Below, piece after piece: positions 35,912 through 46,000 of a stretch of DNA of 64,000 nt. Origin of the DNA: Rohdeia mirabilis (GTDB lineage Bacteria > Planctomycetota > UBA1135 > GCA-002686595). Location: positions 558,001 to 622,000 of the forward strand of contig CP036290.1 in assembly GCA_007750655.1 (NCBI GenBank), in the 5' to 3' direction. The position numbers were made by a program, and so were the translations under genes. Position 1 is the stretch's first letter. Each line of letters begins with the position of its first letter. The notes below the pieces were generated by a model. The model ran no database searches, had not been told where the DNA came from, and saw only the letters and a program-made list of their open reading frames with translations.

Positions 35912-37051
35912 ATGACACTTCCTTTCGACTACGCCATCCGCAATCTCGGACGGCGGCGCACGCGCACGCTGTTGACGGCGCTCTCCAGCGCCCTGGTCGC
36001 GGCATTGCTCGTGGCCACCACCGCCTTCGTCCGCGGTCTCGAGGGCACGTTCTCGGGAGCCGCGAGCCCCGACACCGTGCTCCTGCTCTCGGTCTCCTCC
36101 GAACGCGACGTCGTCCGTTCGACGACCCAGGCGGGGCTGGCTTCGCTCGTGCGGGCGAGCGTGCCCGGAGTCCTCGCGGCTTCGGACGAGATCCACATGG
36201 GGACTTCGATCGGTCTCGACGGCGGCGCGCGCGTCGCGGCCGGCTTCGTGCGCGGTGTCACGCCGAGTGCCTACGAGGTGCATGACGCGTTGACACTCGT
36301 GGAGGGCCGTCTACCCGGCCCGGGCGAGGTGATCGCCGGGCGCCTCGTCGCCCGTCAGCTGGGTGCGTCCGAGGCGGAGCTCGCCGTCGGGGCGTCGATC
36401 GTCCTGGAAGGAGCCGTCCACGAGGTGGTGGGTCGGTTCGTCGCGCCGGGGACCACGCTCGAGGCCGAGATCTGGACGCCTCTCGAGCCCCTGCGCGGCC
36501 TCGCGCAGCGAGACGACTCGTCCGTGGTGTTCGCGAAGCTCGCCGACGACGTCGCCCTCCGACGGCTCGAGTTGTTCTGCGACAGGCGCCTCGATCTCGA
36601 ACTCGACCTGGTCACGAGCGATGAGTACTACGGCGAGCTCGTCGCCTACTTCGTGCCCATCCGTCGCATGGCCCACGCGCTGGCCGCGATGATCGCGATC
36701 GCGGCCCTGCTCGGCGGCGCCAACACCGCGGCGGCATCGGTCAACGACCGCATCCGCGAGTTGGCGATGCTGCGCGCCGTGGGGTACGGGCGCTTCCAGG
36801 TCGTGCGCTCCATGCTGACCGAGTTCCTGCTGCTCGGAGCCACGGGCGGCGTTATCGGCCTCGTGCTCGCCGAGCTCTTCCTCACCGGTGGGGCGGTCCG
36901 CCTCGCCATGAGCGCCTTCGAGCTCGAGGTCGATGCGCACGCTGTGGTCGTCGGCTTCGTCGGCGCCATCGGACTGTCGGTGGCGGGCGTGGTTCCCGCC
37001 GCCATTCGCCTCGCTCGATTACCCATCGCGGCCGCACTTGCGGAGGACTGA
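35912..37051 (+). CDS. ABC permease, FtsX/MacB type (second subunit)
   Basis: A 379-residue permease starting three bases after the first one. It has the same topology: TM1 (LLTALSSALVAALLVATTAF), a periplasmic domain of about 230 residues, then MAHALAAMIAIAALLGG, the family loop DRIRELAMLRAVGYGR and two final helices. The presence of two separate permeases with one ATPase implies a heterodimeric channel, unlike the single fused MacB. The stop is followed by 78 bases and then a lipoprotein gene in the same direction. Confidence 0.9.
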   Translation: MTLPFDYAIRNLGRRRTRTLLTALSSALVAALLVATTAFVRGLEGTFSGAASPDTVLLLSVSSERDVVRSTTQAGLASLVRASVPGVLAASDEIHMGTSIGLDGGARVAAGFVRGVTPSAYEVHDALTLVEGRLPGPGEVIAGRLVARQLGASEAELAVGASIVLEGAVHEVVGRFVAPGTTLEAEIWTPLEPLRGLAQRDDSSVVFAKLADDVALRRLELFCDRRLDLELDLVTSDEYYGELVAYFVPIRRMAHALAAMIAIAALLGGANTAAASVNDRIRELAMLRAVGYGRFQVVRSMLTEFLLLGATGGVIGLVLAELFLTGGAVRLAMSAFELEVDAHAVVVGFVGAIGLSVAGVVPAAIRLARLPIAAALAED

Positions 37052-37129
37052 CGTCCACAGCGTTCCTCCGTTCGAACCAACACTCGCCTGCGACGCCTCG
37101 TCGCCTGACCTTCTTCCTCCCACACCAAC

Positions 37130-37705
37130 ATGGAAACCATCTCGAATCGAACCGCCCGTCTCGCCACCGCCCTCGTCGTCGCCGCCGCCCTCGTCGCCTG
37201 CGCACCCTCGACGCCCGATGCGTCCGATGGGGGAGCGGAGGCCACGGGCGGGGACGCAGCGTCCGCCGAATCCGCATCGCCGGGGGACGCCGAGACCTCG
37301 GGCATGCCGGCGTCGCTCTGGTCGAACGAGCCCCTCGCCGGTGCCGTCGACGTCGTGGACCTGCGCGAATCGGCCCAGGACGGCGACCAGGTGGTGCTGA
37401 GGGGCACGCTCCAGGACTTCGGCCGCTCGGCCACCTTCCGCCTCGTCGAGGACTCGTTGTTGGACTGCTCGGAGAAGCACGACGACATGTGCCCGACGCC
37501 GTGGGACTACTGCTGCGAAGACCTCACGAGACTCCGCTCGCTCACGGTCAACGTCGAGTTCCTCGACGGTGAGTTCCCCGCGGCCTGGACGTTGGATGGC
37601 GAGCACGGGCTCGACCATCTGAGCGAGGTGACGGTTGCCGGCGTCGTGCGCTTCGACGAGCAGGGCAACATCAGACTCGAGGCCGAGCGCATGGCGCTGC
37701 AATAG
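37130..37705 (+). CDS. lipoprotein with CPTPWDYCC motif, end of ABC efflux operon
   Basis: A 191-residue protein. The signal peptide ends VAAALVAC (lipobox). It is followed by a low-complexity Asp/Ala/Gly/Ser tether and a small beta-rich domain with GDQVVLRGTL, a Cys-containing centre (LLDCSEKHDDMCPTPWDYCC) and a last strand EVTVAGVVRFDEQG. The four clustered cysteines could hold a metal or form disulfides. This motif recurs in conserved hypothetical lipoproteins of planctomycete-like genomes, but I know of no function. Downstream of the permeases, it is probably an accessory of the transport system. Confidence 0.75.
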   Translation: METISNRTARLATALVVAAALVACAPSTPDASDGGAEATGGDAASAESASPGDAETSGMPASLWSNEPLAGAVDVVDLRESAQDGDQVVLRGTLQDFGRSATFRLVEDSLLDCSEKHDDMCPTPWDYCCEDLTRLRSLTVNVEFLDGEFPAAWTLDGEHGLDHLSEVTVAGVVRFDEQGNIRLEAERMALQ

Positions 37706-38104
37706 AAGTGATCGCGTCGCGGGCAGCTGCGCGTTGGTGTGCGCTTTCGGTAGTCATCGTGATGAGCCGTCGAACGCTCCATCGAGCGCTTCGGTTGGAC
37801 TGGGTAGAGTGTCCAGCCGACTCGAATGCGATTACTGCCGGATCGCGCGACGGCCTGCGTGGAACGTCGCGTGCCAGGCTCGATCCTTGGGGGTCAGGTC
37901 GACGTGAGTTGACGTACCGACGAATCGAGGCGAAGGTGCTCGCGGCAGTCAGCGCGGAGGTCGACTCCCACCCCGATGCCGCCGGCGTCGGAGCGCCTCC
38001 TTGGGTCGGGACTTGCGCGGGCCAACGAACATGTCGCAATGCGGTCGTCGAAGGTCGATGCGACTCGACGCATCGGGCCAGGTCGACAGTGGGTTCGAAT
38101 CGGC
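37706..38104. other. gene-free, lower-GC stretch before the CDF transporter
   Basis: I see no supported gene. Base composition drops clearly compared with the flanking operons, and this continues through the cation diffusion facilitator. A TTGACG (37909-37914) could be a -35 element, but no matching -10 is obvious. It may be the left border of a transferred segment. Confidence 0.4.
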
Positions 38105-38992
38105 ATGCATGACCACCACGAAGGCGACTCGAGCGACAGCCGCCTCGTGGTCGCCGTACTTGTAAACGTCTTGCTAACGATCGTTCAGGTCGTGGGCGGC
38201 GTCGTTTCGGGAAGCCTCTCACTGGTTGCCGACGCTCTCCACAACCTGAGCGATGCGGGGGCACTCATCGTTGCCTTGGTTGCGAGGCGGATCGCCCGGC
38301 GTCCCCCCGACAGGCTGCGTACGTTCGGCTACCGACGTGCAGAGGTCATCGGTGCTCTCATCAACCTGACCACGCTCGTGATCGTGGGCATCTACCTGAT
38401 CTACGAAGCTGTCGCGCGATACTTCGACCCACAGCCCATCGATGGGTGGATCGTCGTGTGGGTCGCTGGGGGCGCACTGGTCGTCGATACGGTGACAGCT
38501 GTACTGACGTTCACGCTCTCCAGGAACAACCTGAACATCCGAGCAGCGTTCGTTCACAACGTGTCGGATGCGCTCGCATCGGTGGCTGTCATCGTTGCTG
38601 GATCGTTGACCATTCTGTTCGGCTGGAGCTGGGCGGATGTCGTCGCGACGCTCCTCATCTCGGCCTATGTACTCGTCCAAGGGGTTTCGATGATGCGGGG
38701 GGTCGTTCGCATCCTGATGGAGGGCGTTCCGCCTGACCTGAGCATCGAAGAGGTCGCGTCAGCACTCGCCTCACTCGAGGGAGTCGCCGGGGTCCACCAC
38801 GTGCACGTTTGGCAATTCGACGAGGAGCACCGAGCGATGGAAGCGCACCTCGTCGTTCCAGGCGGCGCATCCGACTTCGTCCCGATCAAGCAAGCTGCAC
38901 GGACGCTGCTCGAAGAGCGATTTCGGATCAGTCACACCACCCTCGAGCTGGAGCTTCCGAGTGAAGAAGGGGCCTGTGTCAGGGGTTGCTGA
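38105..38992 (+). CDS. cation diffusion facilitator (CzcD/ZitB-like)
   Basis: A 295-residue transporter beginning MHDHHEGD, a short His-rich leader. Six transmembrane helices are visible. The metal site shows as ADALHNLSDA in helix 2 and FVHNVSDALAS in helix 5, the HxxxD pairs of zinc-type CDF proteins. A C-terminal cytoplasmic domain has GVAGVHHVHVWQFDEEHRAMEAHLVV, the CDF dimer domain. It ends CVRGC. It exports divalent metal, most likely Zn2+, against protons. The codon choice is clearly less GC-biased than in its neighbours, suggesting acquisition by transfer. It stands alone, between two efflux operons. Confidence 0.93.
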   Translation: MHDHHEGDSSDSRLVVAVLVNVLLTIVQVVGGVVSGSLSLVADALHNLSDAGALIVALVARRIARRPPDRLRTFGYRRAEVIGALINLTTLVIVGIYLIYEAVARYFDPQPIDGWIVVWVAGGALVVDTVTAVLTFTLSRNNLNIRAAFVHNVSDALASVAVIVAGSLTILFGWSWADVVATLLISAYVLVQGVSMMRGVVRILMEGVPPDLSIEEVASALASLEGVAGVHHVHVWQFDEEHRAMEAHLVVPGGASDFVPIKQAARTLLEERFRISHTTLELELPSEEGACVRGC

Positions 38993-39459
38993 GTCGTGAG
39001 GTGGGCATCCCGTCAGGGGACCTTCACTGAACGTGGAAGGGTCTCCCGCGATGCCCGTCATCACCGGACGGGGGATGGCGTCTTGCCGATGGCGCGCCCG
39101 GGTTCACGAAGTGGTTCTGTGCACGCTCGTAGCTACGGATGGGGGAGCCGGGGCAGTGGTCCGAGCGTTGCTGGAGGCGGGAGCTGGCACTCGGCCTGTT
39201 CCCCCCCGGCAAGCTCGCGCAAGGAGGCTCCTGCTTGTTGCGACTCGTGCTGACCAGTCTCGTCTACTTCGTTCCTGGCCATGCTTGGCCGCATCGGGCC
39301 ACAGCCGCGGGGCTCTACCGTGCTGCCCCTAGAGGGTCTCGTCCGAGCGGACCCCTCCGCTTCGCTGCGGATCCTATCCAGATGATCCCTCGTACGATCC
39401 CGCTCGCGGCGCGACTCAAGTCGGTTGTTGACAAGGGTCGATGGATCTCGAACTCTTCC
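38993..39459. other. gene-free region before the RND efflux operon
   Basis: Several frames are open, but none shows protein-like composition, and the in-frame extension upstream of the next gene (from 39139) is Arg/Pro/Trp-rich without a family pattern. A perfect TTGACA sits at 39428-39433, 26 bases before the next start codon; no good -10 follows at the right spacing. Confidence 0.45.
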
Positions 39460-39915
39460 ATGGTGCTCCGCTTCCGATCCCTCTGCCTCCTTGTGCTGGC
39501 GCTCTACGTCTTCGTTGCGCCGCAGGGGCTCAGCCTGTCGTTCTGCACGGCCGGTGTGCAGGGGTGGTGGAGCGACGTCGAAGCCTCGGCCGATGTGGCG
39601 CACGGCTGCTCGTCGTCGGGGTGGTGCAGTGACCGATGCGTGCACGATCACGATAGAGATCACGACGACGAGCTTCCCGAGGGTCCGCTCGTGGACCTGC
39701 CCGCATGCCCCGGGTGTCAGTCCTTGCTCTTCGACGACGGTCTCGCCGACTCGGCTGGAGCTCGCGCACCGCTCGTGGACGCACCTGTCCTCGATCCGTT
39801 CGTGCTGCTCGAACCCGCGCCTCCGGACGAGCCGCGACTGCGCGCGCTCGCCGCACCGCCGGGAGCGGTGCGATCCACCGGAAGACTGCCCGGAACGCTG
39901 CCTCTGAGGGTCTAG
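39460..39915 (+). CDS. secreted Cys/His-rich protein, paralogue of family A, first gene of RND efflux operon
   Basis: A 151-residue protein of no recognised family and a paralogue of the one at 30488-31000. It has an N-terminal hydrophobic segment (FRSLCLLVLALYVFVAPQGL), then the LSLSFC junction, CSSSGWCSDRCVHDHDRDHDDE (Cys plus His/Asp-rich), DLPACPGCQS, a Pro/Glu/Leu-rich stretch and the terminal GRLPGTLPLRV. The His/Asp cluster and CPGC suggest metal binding outside the cytoplasm. As in the ABC operon, it precedes the TolC-type gene with a hairpin between them, so the family is a repeated opening component of efflux operons here. Function is not known. Confidence 0.75.
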   Translation: MVLRFRSLCLLVLALYVFVAPQGLSLSFCTAGVQGWWSDVEASADVAHGCSSSGWCSDRCVHDHDRDHDDELPEGPLVDLPACPGCQSLLFDDGLADSAGARAPLVDAPVLDPFVLLEPAPPDEPRLRALAAPPGAVRSTGRLPGTLPLRV

Positions 39916-39917
39916 GC

Positions 39918-39942
39918 GTCGGAGCTCGAACCGAGTTCCGAC
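39918..39942 (+). other. intercistronic hairpin in RND efflux operon
   Basis: GTCGGAGCTCG (39918-39928) pairs with CGAGTTCCGAC (39932-39942) over 11 bp (one G-U) with a three-base loop. It begins two bases after the stop of the Cys-rich gene and lies before the TolC-type gene, the same place as the hairpin at 30999. It could be an attenuator or an mRNA stabiliser. Confidence 0.55.
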
Positions 39943-39969
39943 CCCAGTGACCATTCAGAGAGCCGTTCC

Positions 39970-41571
39970 ATGCCCAGTTCCACCGGCGCGCCGTCGCGCG
40001 CCACCCGCAGCGAGACCCCCGGACCCGTTCGGCGTCCTCGCCCGCACGATCCGACCGTCGACGCCGCCGCGCCCGCAGCGTGTCGCTGCCGCGCCGCGCG
40101 TCCGCTCCCGTTCCGATGCCTCGGTGCCCTCGCCCTGGGCGTGCTGGCCGCCGCGTGCCAGAGCTACGAGCGTCGCCCGCTCGATCTCGAGGACCACCTG
40201 GCCCTCATGTCGTCCGCGCGCCCCGATCCGGCCGCGCTGACGACCTTCGTCGAGCGGCTCGCCGAGGACGGCCACGACGTGCCCGAGCGCTTCGACCTCG
40301 CCGACGGTCTGACCGCCGCCGAGGCCGAGGTTCTCGCGCTGTTCTACAACCCCGACTTGCGGCTCGCGCGGCTCGAGGTGGACGTGGCGCTGGCCGGGCG
40401 CGAGCACGCCGGCGTGTGGGAGGACCCGATCTTCGGCTTCGACGCGGCCCAGGTGCTCTCGCCGGGCAGCCTGCTCGAGTACGGCCTGACGCTCGGTGTC
40501 ACTCTGCCCCTGTCGGGTCGGCTCGGCGTGCTCGAGGACCTGGCCGACGCGCGGGTCGAGGCGCAGCTGCGTGCAGTCGTGGACGCCGAATGGCGGCTAC
40601 GCCTCGAACTGCGCCGGGCCTGGACCGCCTGGAGCGTCGCTCGCGAACGCGCCCAACTAGTCGAGCAGATCGTCGAACAGCTGCGCGGCGTCGCGACCGT
40701 CACCGAACGGCTGGTGGCGGCGGGGGAGCTGTCGCGGATCCAGGGGCGCCTCGTCCCGCTGGCGCTGCTCGAACGCGAACTCCAGTCGATCAACCTCGTC
40801 GCGGCCGCGGACCGGCGCCGCATCGACGTACTGGCGCTGCTCGGACTGGCGCCGGGCGTCGCGCTCGAGCTGCTGCCCGAGTTGCGGCAGCAGCCCGCGA
40901 CATTCGACGCCGGCGCCGGCGAGACCGGGGTCCTGCTCGCCCGCAATACGCGCGTCGCCCTCGCGCGGGCGCGGTACCGCACCGCTGAGGAGGCGCTGCG
41001 CCTCGAGATCCGCGCGCAGTACCCGGACCTTGGCCTGGCCGCCGGCTACGGCGACGAGGACGACCGCCGCTTCCTCCTGGGGCTGACGCTGCCGATCCCG
41101 CTGTGGAATCGCAACCGTGCCGCGATCGCCACGGCCCGGGCCGAGCGCGAACTCGCACGCGCGGTGGCCGAGACCGAGGCCGAGCGCGCACTCGTCGAAC
41201 TGGCACTGGCTCGCACGCGCCTGACCGCGGCGCGGTCCGCGCGCGAGCGGCTCGTCGCCGAAGCACTGCCGGCCCTCGACGCGCAAATGGAGGAGGCCGC
41301 ACGGCTCGTCGAGTTCGGCGAGGTGGACGTCTTCGCACTGCTCGAGACGGCCACGCGCCGTTACGAGCTGCACGCGAGCCTGCTCGACCAGGTCTTCGAG
41401 GAGGCCGAGGCGGCGGCGACGATCGTCGAGTTGCTCGGTCCGGTGCCCGATGGAGGGCGATCGGGCGATCGACTCGACGATCCAGCCGACGACCGACCCA
41501 CCGTCGACATCGACGACGAATCCAACCACACGACCGACGATCGCACTGGCGACGCGCCGAACGCACGATGA
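39970..41571 (+). CDS. CzcC/CusC-like TolC-family outer-membrane lipoprotein
   Basis: A 533-residue channel subunit. After an Arg/Pro-rich N-terminus, a signal peptide (LGALALGVLAAAC) ends in a clear lipobox, followed by QSYERRPLDLEDHL. The two-repeat OEP plan is evident: AEAEVLALFYNPDLRLARLEV, YGLTLGVTLPLSGRLGVLEDLADA, YPDLGLAAGYGDED and FLLGLTLPIPLWNRNRAAI, which are typical of CzcC-type metal efflux channels. The C-terminal 40 residues are an Asp/Thr/Asn-rich tail. The signal peptide may start later than the annotated ATG. Its stop overlaps the fusion-protein start by four bases. Confidence 0.9.
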   Translation: MPSSTGAPSRATRSETPGPVRRPRPHDPTVDAAAPAACRCRAARPLPFRCLGALALGVLAAACQSYERRPLDLEDHLALMSSARPDPAALTTFVERLAEDGHDVPERFDLADGLTAAEAEVLALFYNPDLRLARLEVDVALAGREHAGVWEDPIFGFDAAQVLSPGSLLEYGLTLGVTLPLSGRLGVLEDLADARVEAQLRAVVDAEWRLRLELRRAWTAWSVARERAQLVEQIVEQLRGVATVTERLVAAGELSRIQGRLVPLALLERELQSINLVAAADRRRIDVLALLGLAPGVALELLPELRQQPATFDAGAGETGVLLARNTRVALARARYRTAEEALRLEIRAQYPDLGLAAGYGDEDDRRFLLGLTLPIPLWNRNRAAIATARAERELARAVAETEAERALVELALARTRLTAARSARERLVAEALPALDAQMEEAARLVEFGEVDVFALLETATRRYELHASLLDQVFEEAEAAATIVELLGPVPDGGRSGDRLDDPADDRPTVDIDDESNHTTDDRTGDAPNAR

Positions 41572-43031
41572 AGCCCACCAACACGACTCCCACCGCGTCC
41601 TTCCTGGTCGTCTCGCTCGCCTTCTTCTGTACAGCGACGACGCTCGTCGGTTGCAGTGGCGATTCGGCACCGACCACCGCCGATGAGATGCACGACGACG
41701 AGCCCGAACCGCTCGCGACGAACCGAGTGGCCATCCCATCGGCCGTGCGCACGAATCTCGGCATCACGTTCGTGAAGGTCGAGACACGCCGCGTCGAACA
41801 GACCCTGCGCGTCCCCGGCCGGTTCGAGTACCTGCCGACGGCCACGAGTGAGTACCGCACCATGCTCGCGGGACGCGTGGACCTACTGGTCCAGCAGTTC
41901 GATCGAGTCGAAGCAGGTACTCCTCTCTTCCGGCTACTCTCGCCCCAATGGCGCACGCTTCAACAGGAGCTGGCGGCCGCGCGAGCGCAGATCGATCGTG
42001 CGCGCATCCACGCTGAGAACTACCCGCTCCAGCTCGCAGGTCTCGACGAGCTGGAGGTGAGCCTCGAGCGCAGTGCGGGCGTATGGGATGAGCGCATCGA
42101 GCAGTTGGAGTCACTCGCAGAACTGGGAGGTGGAACCAACGAGTCGCTCGCGGCCGCGCGCTCATCGCGGTCGGACGTCGAGGTTCAGCTGGCGACGCTA
42201 CGCTCCCAGCGTGCACAGCTCGTCGCGAATCACGCCGAGCACGAAGCCGACCGCGAGGCTGCATCGAGACAGTTCGACGCCCTGCTCGCCACGGCGTCCA
42301 CACTCGTCGGACACGCACCTGAAGAGCTGATGACGCCAGTCGCCTCGTCGGTCGGCGAGCGTCCGCTCTGGGCGACGCTCGATGAGATCGAGGTTCGAGC
42401 CGACCATCCAGGCGTCGTAGCCCAGTTTGGCGTGACCGACGGTGCCTGGGCCGACCAGCGCGCGGCAGTGGTGACGCTGACGCGCCCCGAACTCCTGCGC
42501 TTCCGGGCTTCGGGGTTGCAGAGCGACATGGGGGCGCTGCGCGACGGGCTCCTGGCGCGCATCGTGCCTCCGACCCCGACGTTGACCGGCCGAGCGGTTC
42601 CGCTGAACGACACGATGCACGGGACACTCTCCATCGGGCTGACTGCGGACCCCGACGATCGCACGATCGACCTCTTCGTCGTTCCGGACTCCTTGTCGAG
42701 CTGGGGGCGTGCGGGTGTCACCGCGTTGCTGGAGATCGTCACCGACGAAACCGCACGACCCGAGACCGCGATTCCGCTGTCGGCGGTTCAACGCGATGGA
42801 CTGATACCTGTGATCTTCCGGCGCGACCCCGATGATCCCAATCAGGCAATCCGCCTCGAAGCCGACTTGGGGATCGATGATGGGCGCTGGGTCTCGCTGC
42901 TCAGCGGCGTGCGCGAGGGCGACGAGGTCGTGCTCGACGGGGCCTTTCAGCTGATGCTGTCCACGAGTGGCACCATGCAGAAGGGCGGCCACTTCCACTC
43001 CGACGGCACGTTCCACGAAGGAGAAGACTGA
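41568..43031 (+). CDS. CusB/CzcB-like RND membrane fusion lipoprotein
   Basis: A 487-residue adaptor with a signal peptide and lipobox (ATTLVGC), an acidic His-containing leader (DEMHDDEPEP), a lipoyl-like half (FEYLPTATSEYRTMLAGRVDLLV, DRVEAGTPLFRLLSPQW), a coiled coil of about 150 residues, barrel and membrane-proximal domains (ETAIPLSAVQRDGLIPVIF, LLSGVREGDEVVLDGAFQLML), and a C-terminal tail with FHSDGTFH. The tail and leader histidines could hand metal to the pump. It overlaps the RND gene by one base. Confidence 0.88.
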   Translation: MKPTNTTPTASFLVVSLAFFCTATTLVGCSGDSAPTTADEMHDDEPEPLATNRVAIPSAVRTNLGITFVKVETRRVEQTLRVPGRFEYLPTATSEYRTMLAGRVDLLVQQFDRVEAGTPLFRLLSPQWRTLQQELAAARAQIDRARIHAENYPLQLAGLDELEVSLERSAGVWDERIEQLESLAELGGGTNESLAAARSSRSDVEVQLATLRSQRAQLVANHAEHEADREAASRQFDALLATASTLVGHAPEELMTPVASSVGERPLWATLDEIEVRADHPGVVAQFGVTDGAWADQRAAVVTLTRPELLRFRASGLQSDMGALRDGLLARIVPPTPTLTGRAVPLNDTMHGTLSIGLTADPDDRTIDLFVVPDSLSSWGRAGVTALLEIVTDETARPETAIPLSAVQRDGLIPVIFRRDPDDPNQAIRLEADLGIDDGRWVSLLSGVREGDEVVLDGAFQLMLSTSGTMQKGGHFHSDGTFHEGED

Positions 43032-46000
43032 TGCTGCGCGCCCTGATCCGGTTCTCACTCCGGTATTCGTCGCTGGTCGTCATCGCCGCCCTGTTCGTGG
43101 TGGCGTTGGCGGTCCAGCGGCTGCCGCACATGACGGTGGACGTGTTCCCGGAGCTGAATGCGCCGACGGTCACGATCATGGCCGAGTCCGGTGGTCTGGC
43201 CGCCGACGAGGTCGAGCAGTACGTCACCTTCCCGATCGAATCGGCCGTGAACGGACTGACCGGCGTGCGCCGCGTGCGCAGCGCCAGCGCGATCGGACTC
43301 TCCATGGTGTGGGTCGACCTCGAGTGGGGGTCGAACCTGTACGACGCGCGGCAGTTGGTCTCCGAGCGCCTCGTCGCGGCTCGCGAATCCTTGCCGGAGG
43401 GCGTTCAGCCATTCATCACGCCCATCTCGTCGATTGCGGGCGAGGTCATGCTGGTGTCGCTGTCGTCGCCCACTGGCGAGGTCAGCCGCATGGACCTGCG
43501 CGCGCTGGCCGAGTTCGAGCTGCGCAACACGCTTCTTGCCGTTCCGGGGGTCGCGCAGGTCGTGGCGATCGGTGGCGAGCTGCCCGAGTACCAGGTCAAC
43601 GTCGAACAGGATCGGCTACGGCTCTACGGGCTGTCGATCCAGGACGTGGTCGCGGCCGCGGGGGGCGCGCACAGCACGGCCAGCGCCGGGTACCTGGTGG
43701 ACGTGGACCATCTCGAGATCCCGATCCGTCAGCAGAGCCGCGTGCGCGACGCGAGCGACATCGCGAACACGATCGTCGCGTACCACGAGGGCGTGCCCGT
43801 GACGATCGGGCAGGTGGCCGACGTGCGGCTCGGGCCCGCGCCGAGTCGCGGAACGGCGTCCGAGGGCGGTGCGGCGGCCGTGATCATGTCGATCCAGAAG
43901 GCGCCGGGAACGAACACGCTCGCGCTGACCGAGGCCATCGACGCCGTGTTCGACCAGGTCGAGCCGTCGCTGCCGGCTGGCGTCGTGCTGAACCGCGACG
44001 TCATGCGGCAGTCGCACTTCATCGGGCGTTCGGTGGACAACGTCACGCGCGTCCTGCTCGAGGCGGTCCTGATCGTGCTCGTGATCCTGGTCCTGTTCCT
44101 GATGAACCTGCGGACCACGATCATCACGTTGACGGCGCTCCCGATCTCGCTCGCGGTCGGGCTGCTCGTGATGGACGGGCTCGATCTGGGCCTGAACGTG
44201 ATGACGCTCGGCGGGCTCGCGGTCGCGATCGGTGTTCTCGTGGACGACGCGATCATCGACGTCGAGAACGTCTTCCGGCGCCTGAAGGAGAACCAGCGTC
44301 GATCCGAGTCCGATCGTCGCGCTGTTGCCGACGTTGTCTTCGACGCGAGCAACGAGATTCGTCCAGCGATGGTGTTCGCCACGGTCATCATCGTCATGGT
44401 CTTCGTGCCCATGCTGATGTTGGAGGGCCTCGAGGGGCGGTTCTTCCGGCCGCTTGCGCTGACCTACATGGTTTCGATCCTGGCGTCGCTCGTCGTCGCG
44501 CTCACTGTGACTCCCGCCTTGTGCAGTTTGCTCCTTCGGGGGCGACTTGGCGGCGAGAGCGCACAGGAAGGCAGCTTCCTCGTGCGACTCCTTCAGCGGA
44601 TCTACGAGCCAAGTCTACGGTTCGCACTGCGCTTGCGGGTGCCCGTGCTTGGTGCCGCTGTTCTGGTCACCACCGGCGCGCTCTGGTTGGCATCCACCTT
44701 CGGGAGTTCGTTCCTGCCGTCGTTCAACGAGGGGACCTACACCGTCTTCCTGTTGGCACCTCCAGGCACGTCGCTGGTTGAGAGCGATCGGCTCGCGACC
44801 GAGGTCGAGAAGAAGCTCGTCCTGATCGACGGCGTGCGTTCGGTCTCACGCCGCACGGGCCGCGCCGAACGGGACGAGCATGCCGAGCCGGTCAGCAACT
44901 CCGAGATCGAGGTGACCGTGGAGCTCGGTCGTGACCGCGACGCGGTGCGGCGGGACATCGACGTCGTCCTAGCTGCCGTTCCCGGAATCACGACGATGGT
45001 CGGCCAGCCGATCGAGCACCGCCTCAGCCACGTCTTGTCTGGCACGCCGGCCGCGATCGCCATCAACGTGTTCGGCGAGGACCTAGCCGAGCTGCGGCGC
45101 GTCGCGAAGGCGATCGAGGTCGAGTTGAAAGGGATGCCTGGAACCCGCGACGTCAATGCCAATCGCGAGGTCATGATCACGTCGCTGCCGATCCAGTACC
45201 GCCACGCCGAGCTGGCCGCTGTAGGTCTCACGCCCGCCGACGCGGCCGAACAGGTGGGCGCGGCGCTGTACGGTGAAGTGGTGGACACCGTCAACCAGGG
45301 CATCCGCCGCTACGACCTGGTCGTGCGACTAGCACCGGATCAGCGCACGTCGATCGAACAGGTGCGCGACCTGCTGTTGCACGGTCGAGGAGGCGCGACT
45401 GTGCGGCTGCGCGACGTGGCCGACCTCGGCCCCGAGCGCTCGAGCAACCTCATCACTCGCGAGAACGCGCGCCGCAAGGCCGTCGTATCGCTCAACGTGG
45501 CCGAAGGAGCGAACCTCGGCGACTTGGTAGCGCAAGTGCAACAACGCGTCGATCCGATCGTGCAAGAGGCCGGGTTCACGGTGGTCTACGGTGGCCAATT
45601 CGAGGCCCAGAAGTCGGCGACGCGAACGATTGCGCTGTCCGGCCTCGCCGTTGCTCTCGTCATGCTGATGCTGCTGCAGATCTCGACCGGTTCGCTGCGC
45701 GCGGCCCTGTTGGTGATGCTGAACATGCCGCTGGCATTGATCGGCGGCATCGCGGCGATCTTCCTGACCGAGGGCGCGGGCGGTGTGAACAACATGCTCG
45801 CACTGGCCGGTATGGGCGGTGCGTACGTCGCGCCGGTGCTCTCGATCGCCAGCCTGGTCGGGTTCATTACCCTGTTCGGCATCGCGGTCCGCAACGGCAT
45901 CCTGCTCGTGAACCACTACCAGCACCTGATGGAAGTGGACGGCGTCCCGCTGGGCACCGCGATCGTGCAGGGCTCCAAGGAACGCCTCGTCCCGATCCTG

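Noticed and set aside
37708-38112. A 134-codon plus-strand frame before the CDF gene.
   Set aside because: Composition is not protein-like, there is no motif, and it overlaps the CDF start in another frame.
39139-39459. In-frame upstream extension of the second Cys/His-rich protein.
   Set aside because: It would add 107 Arg/Pro/Trp-rich residues before a clear signal-like leader, and the paralogue has no such extension.
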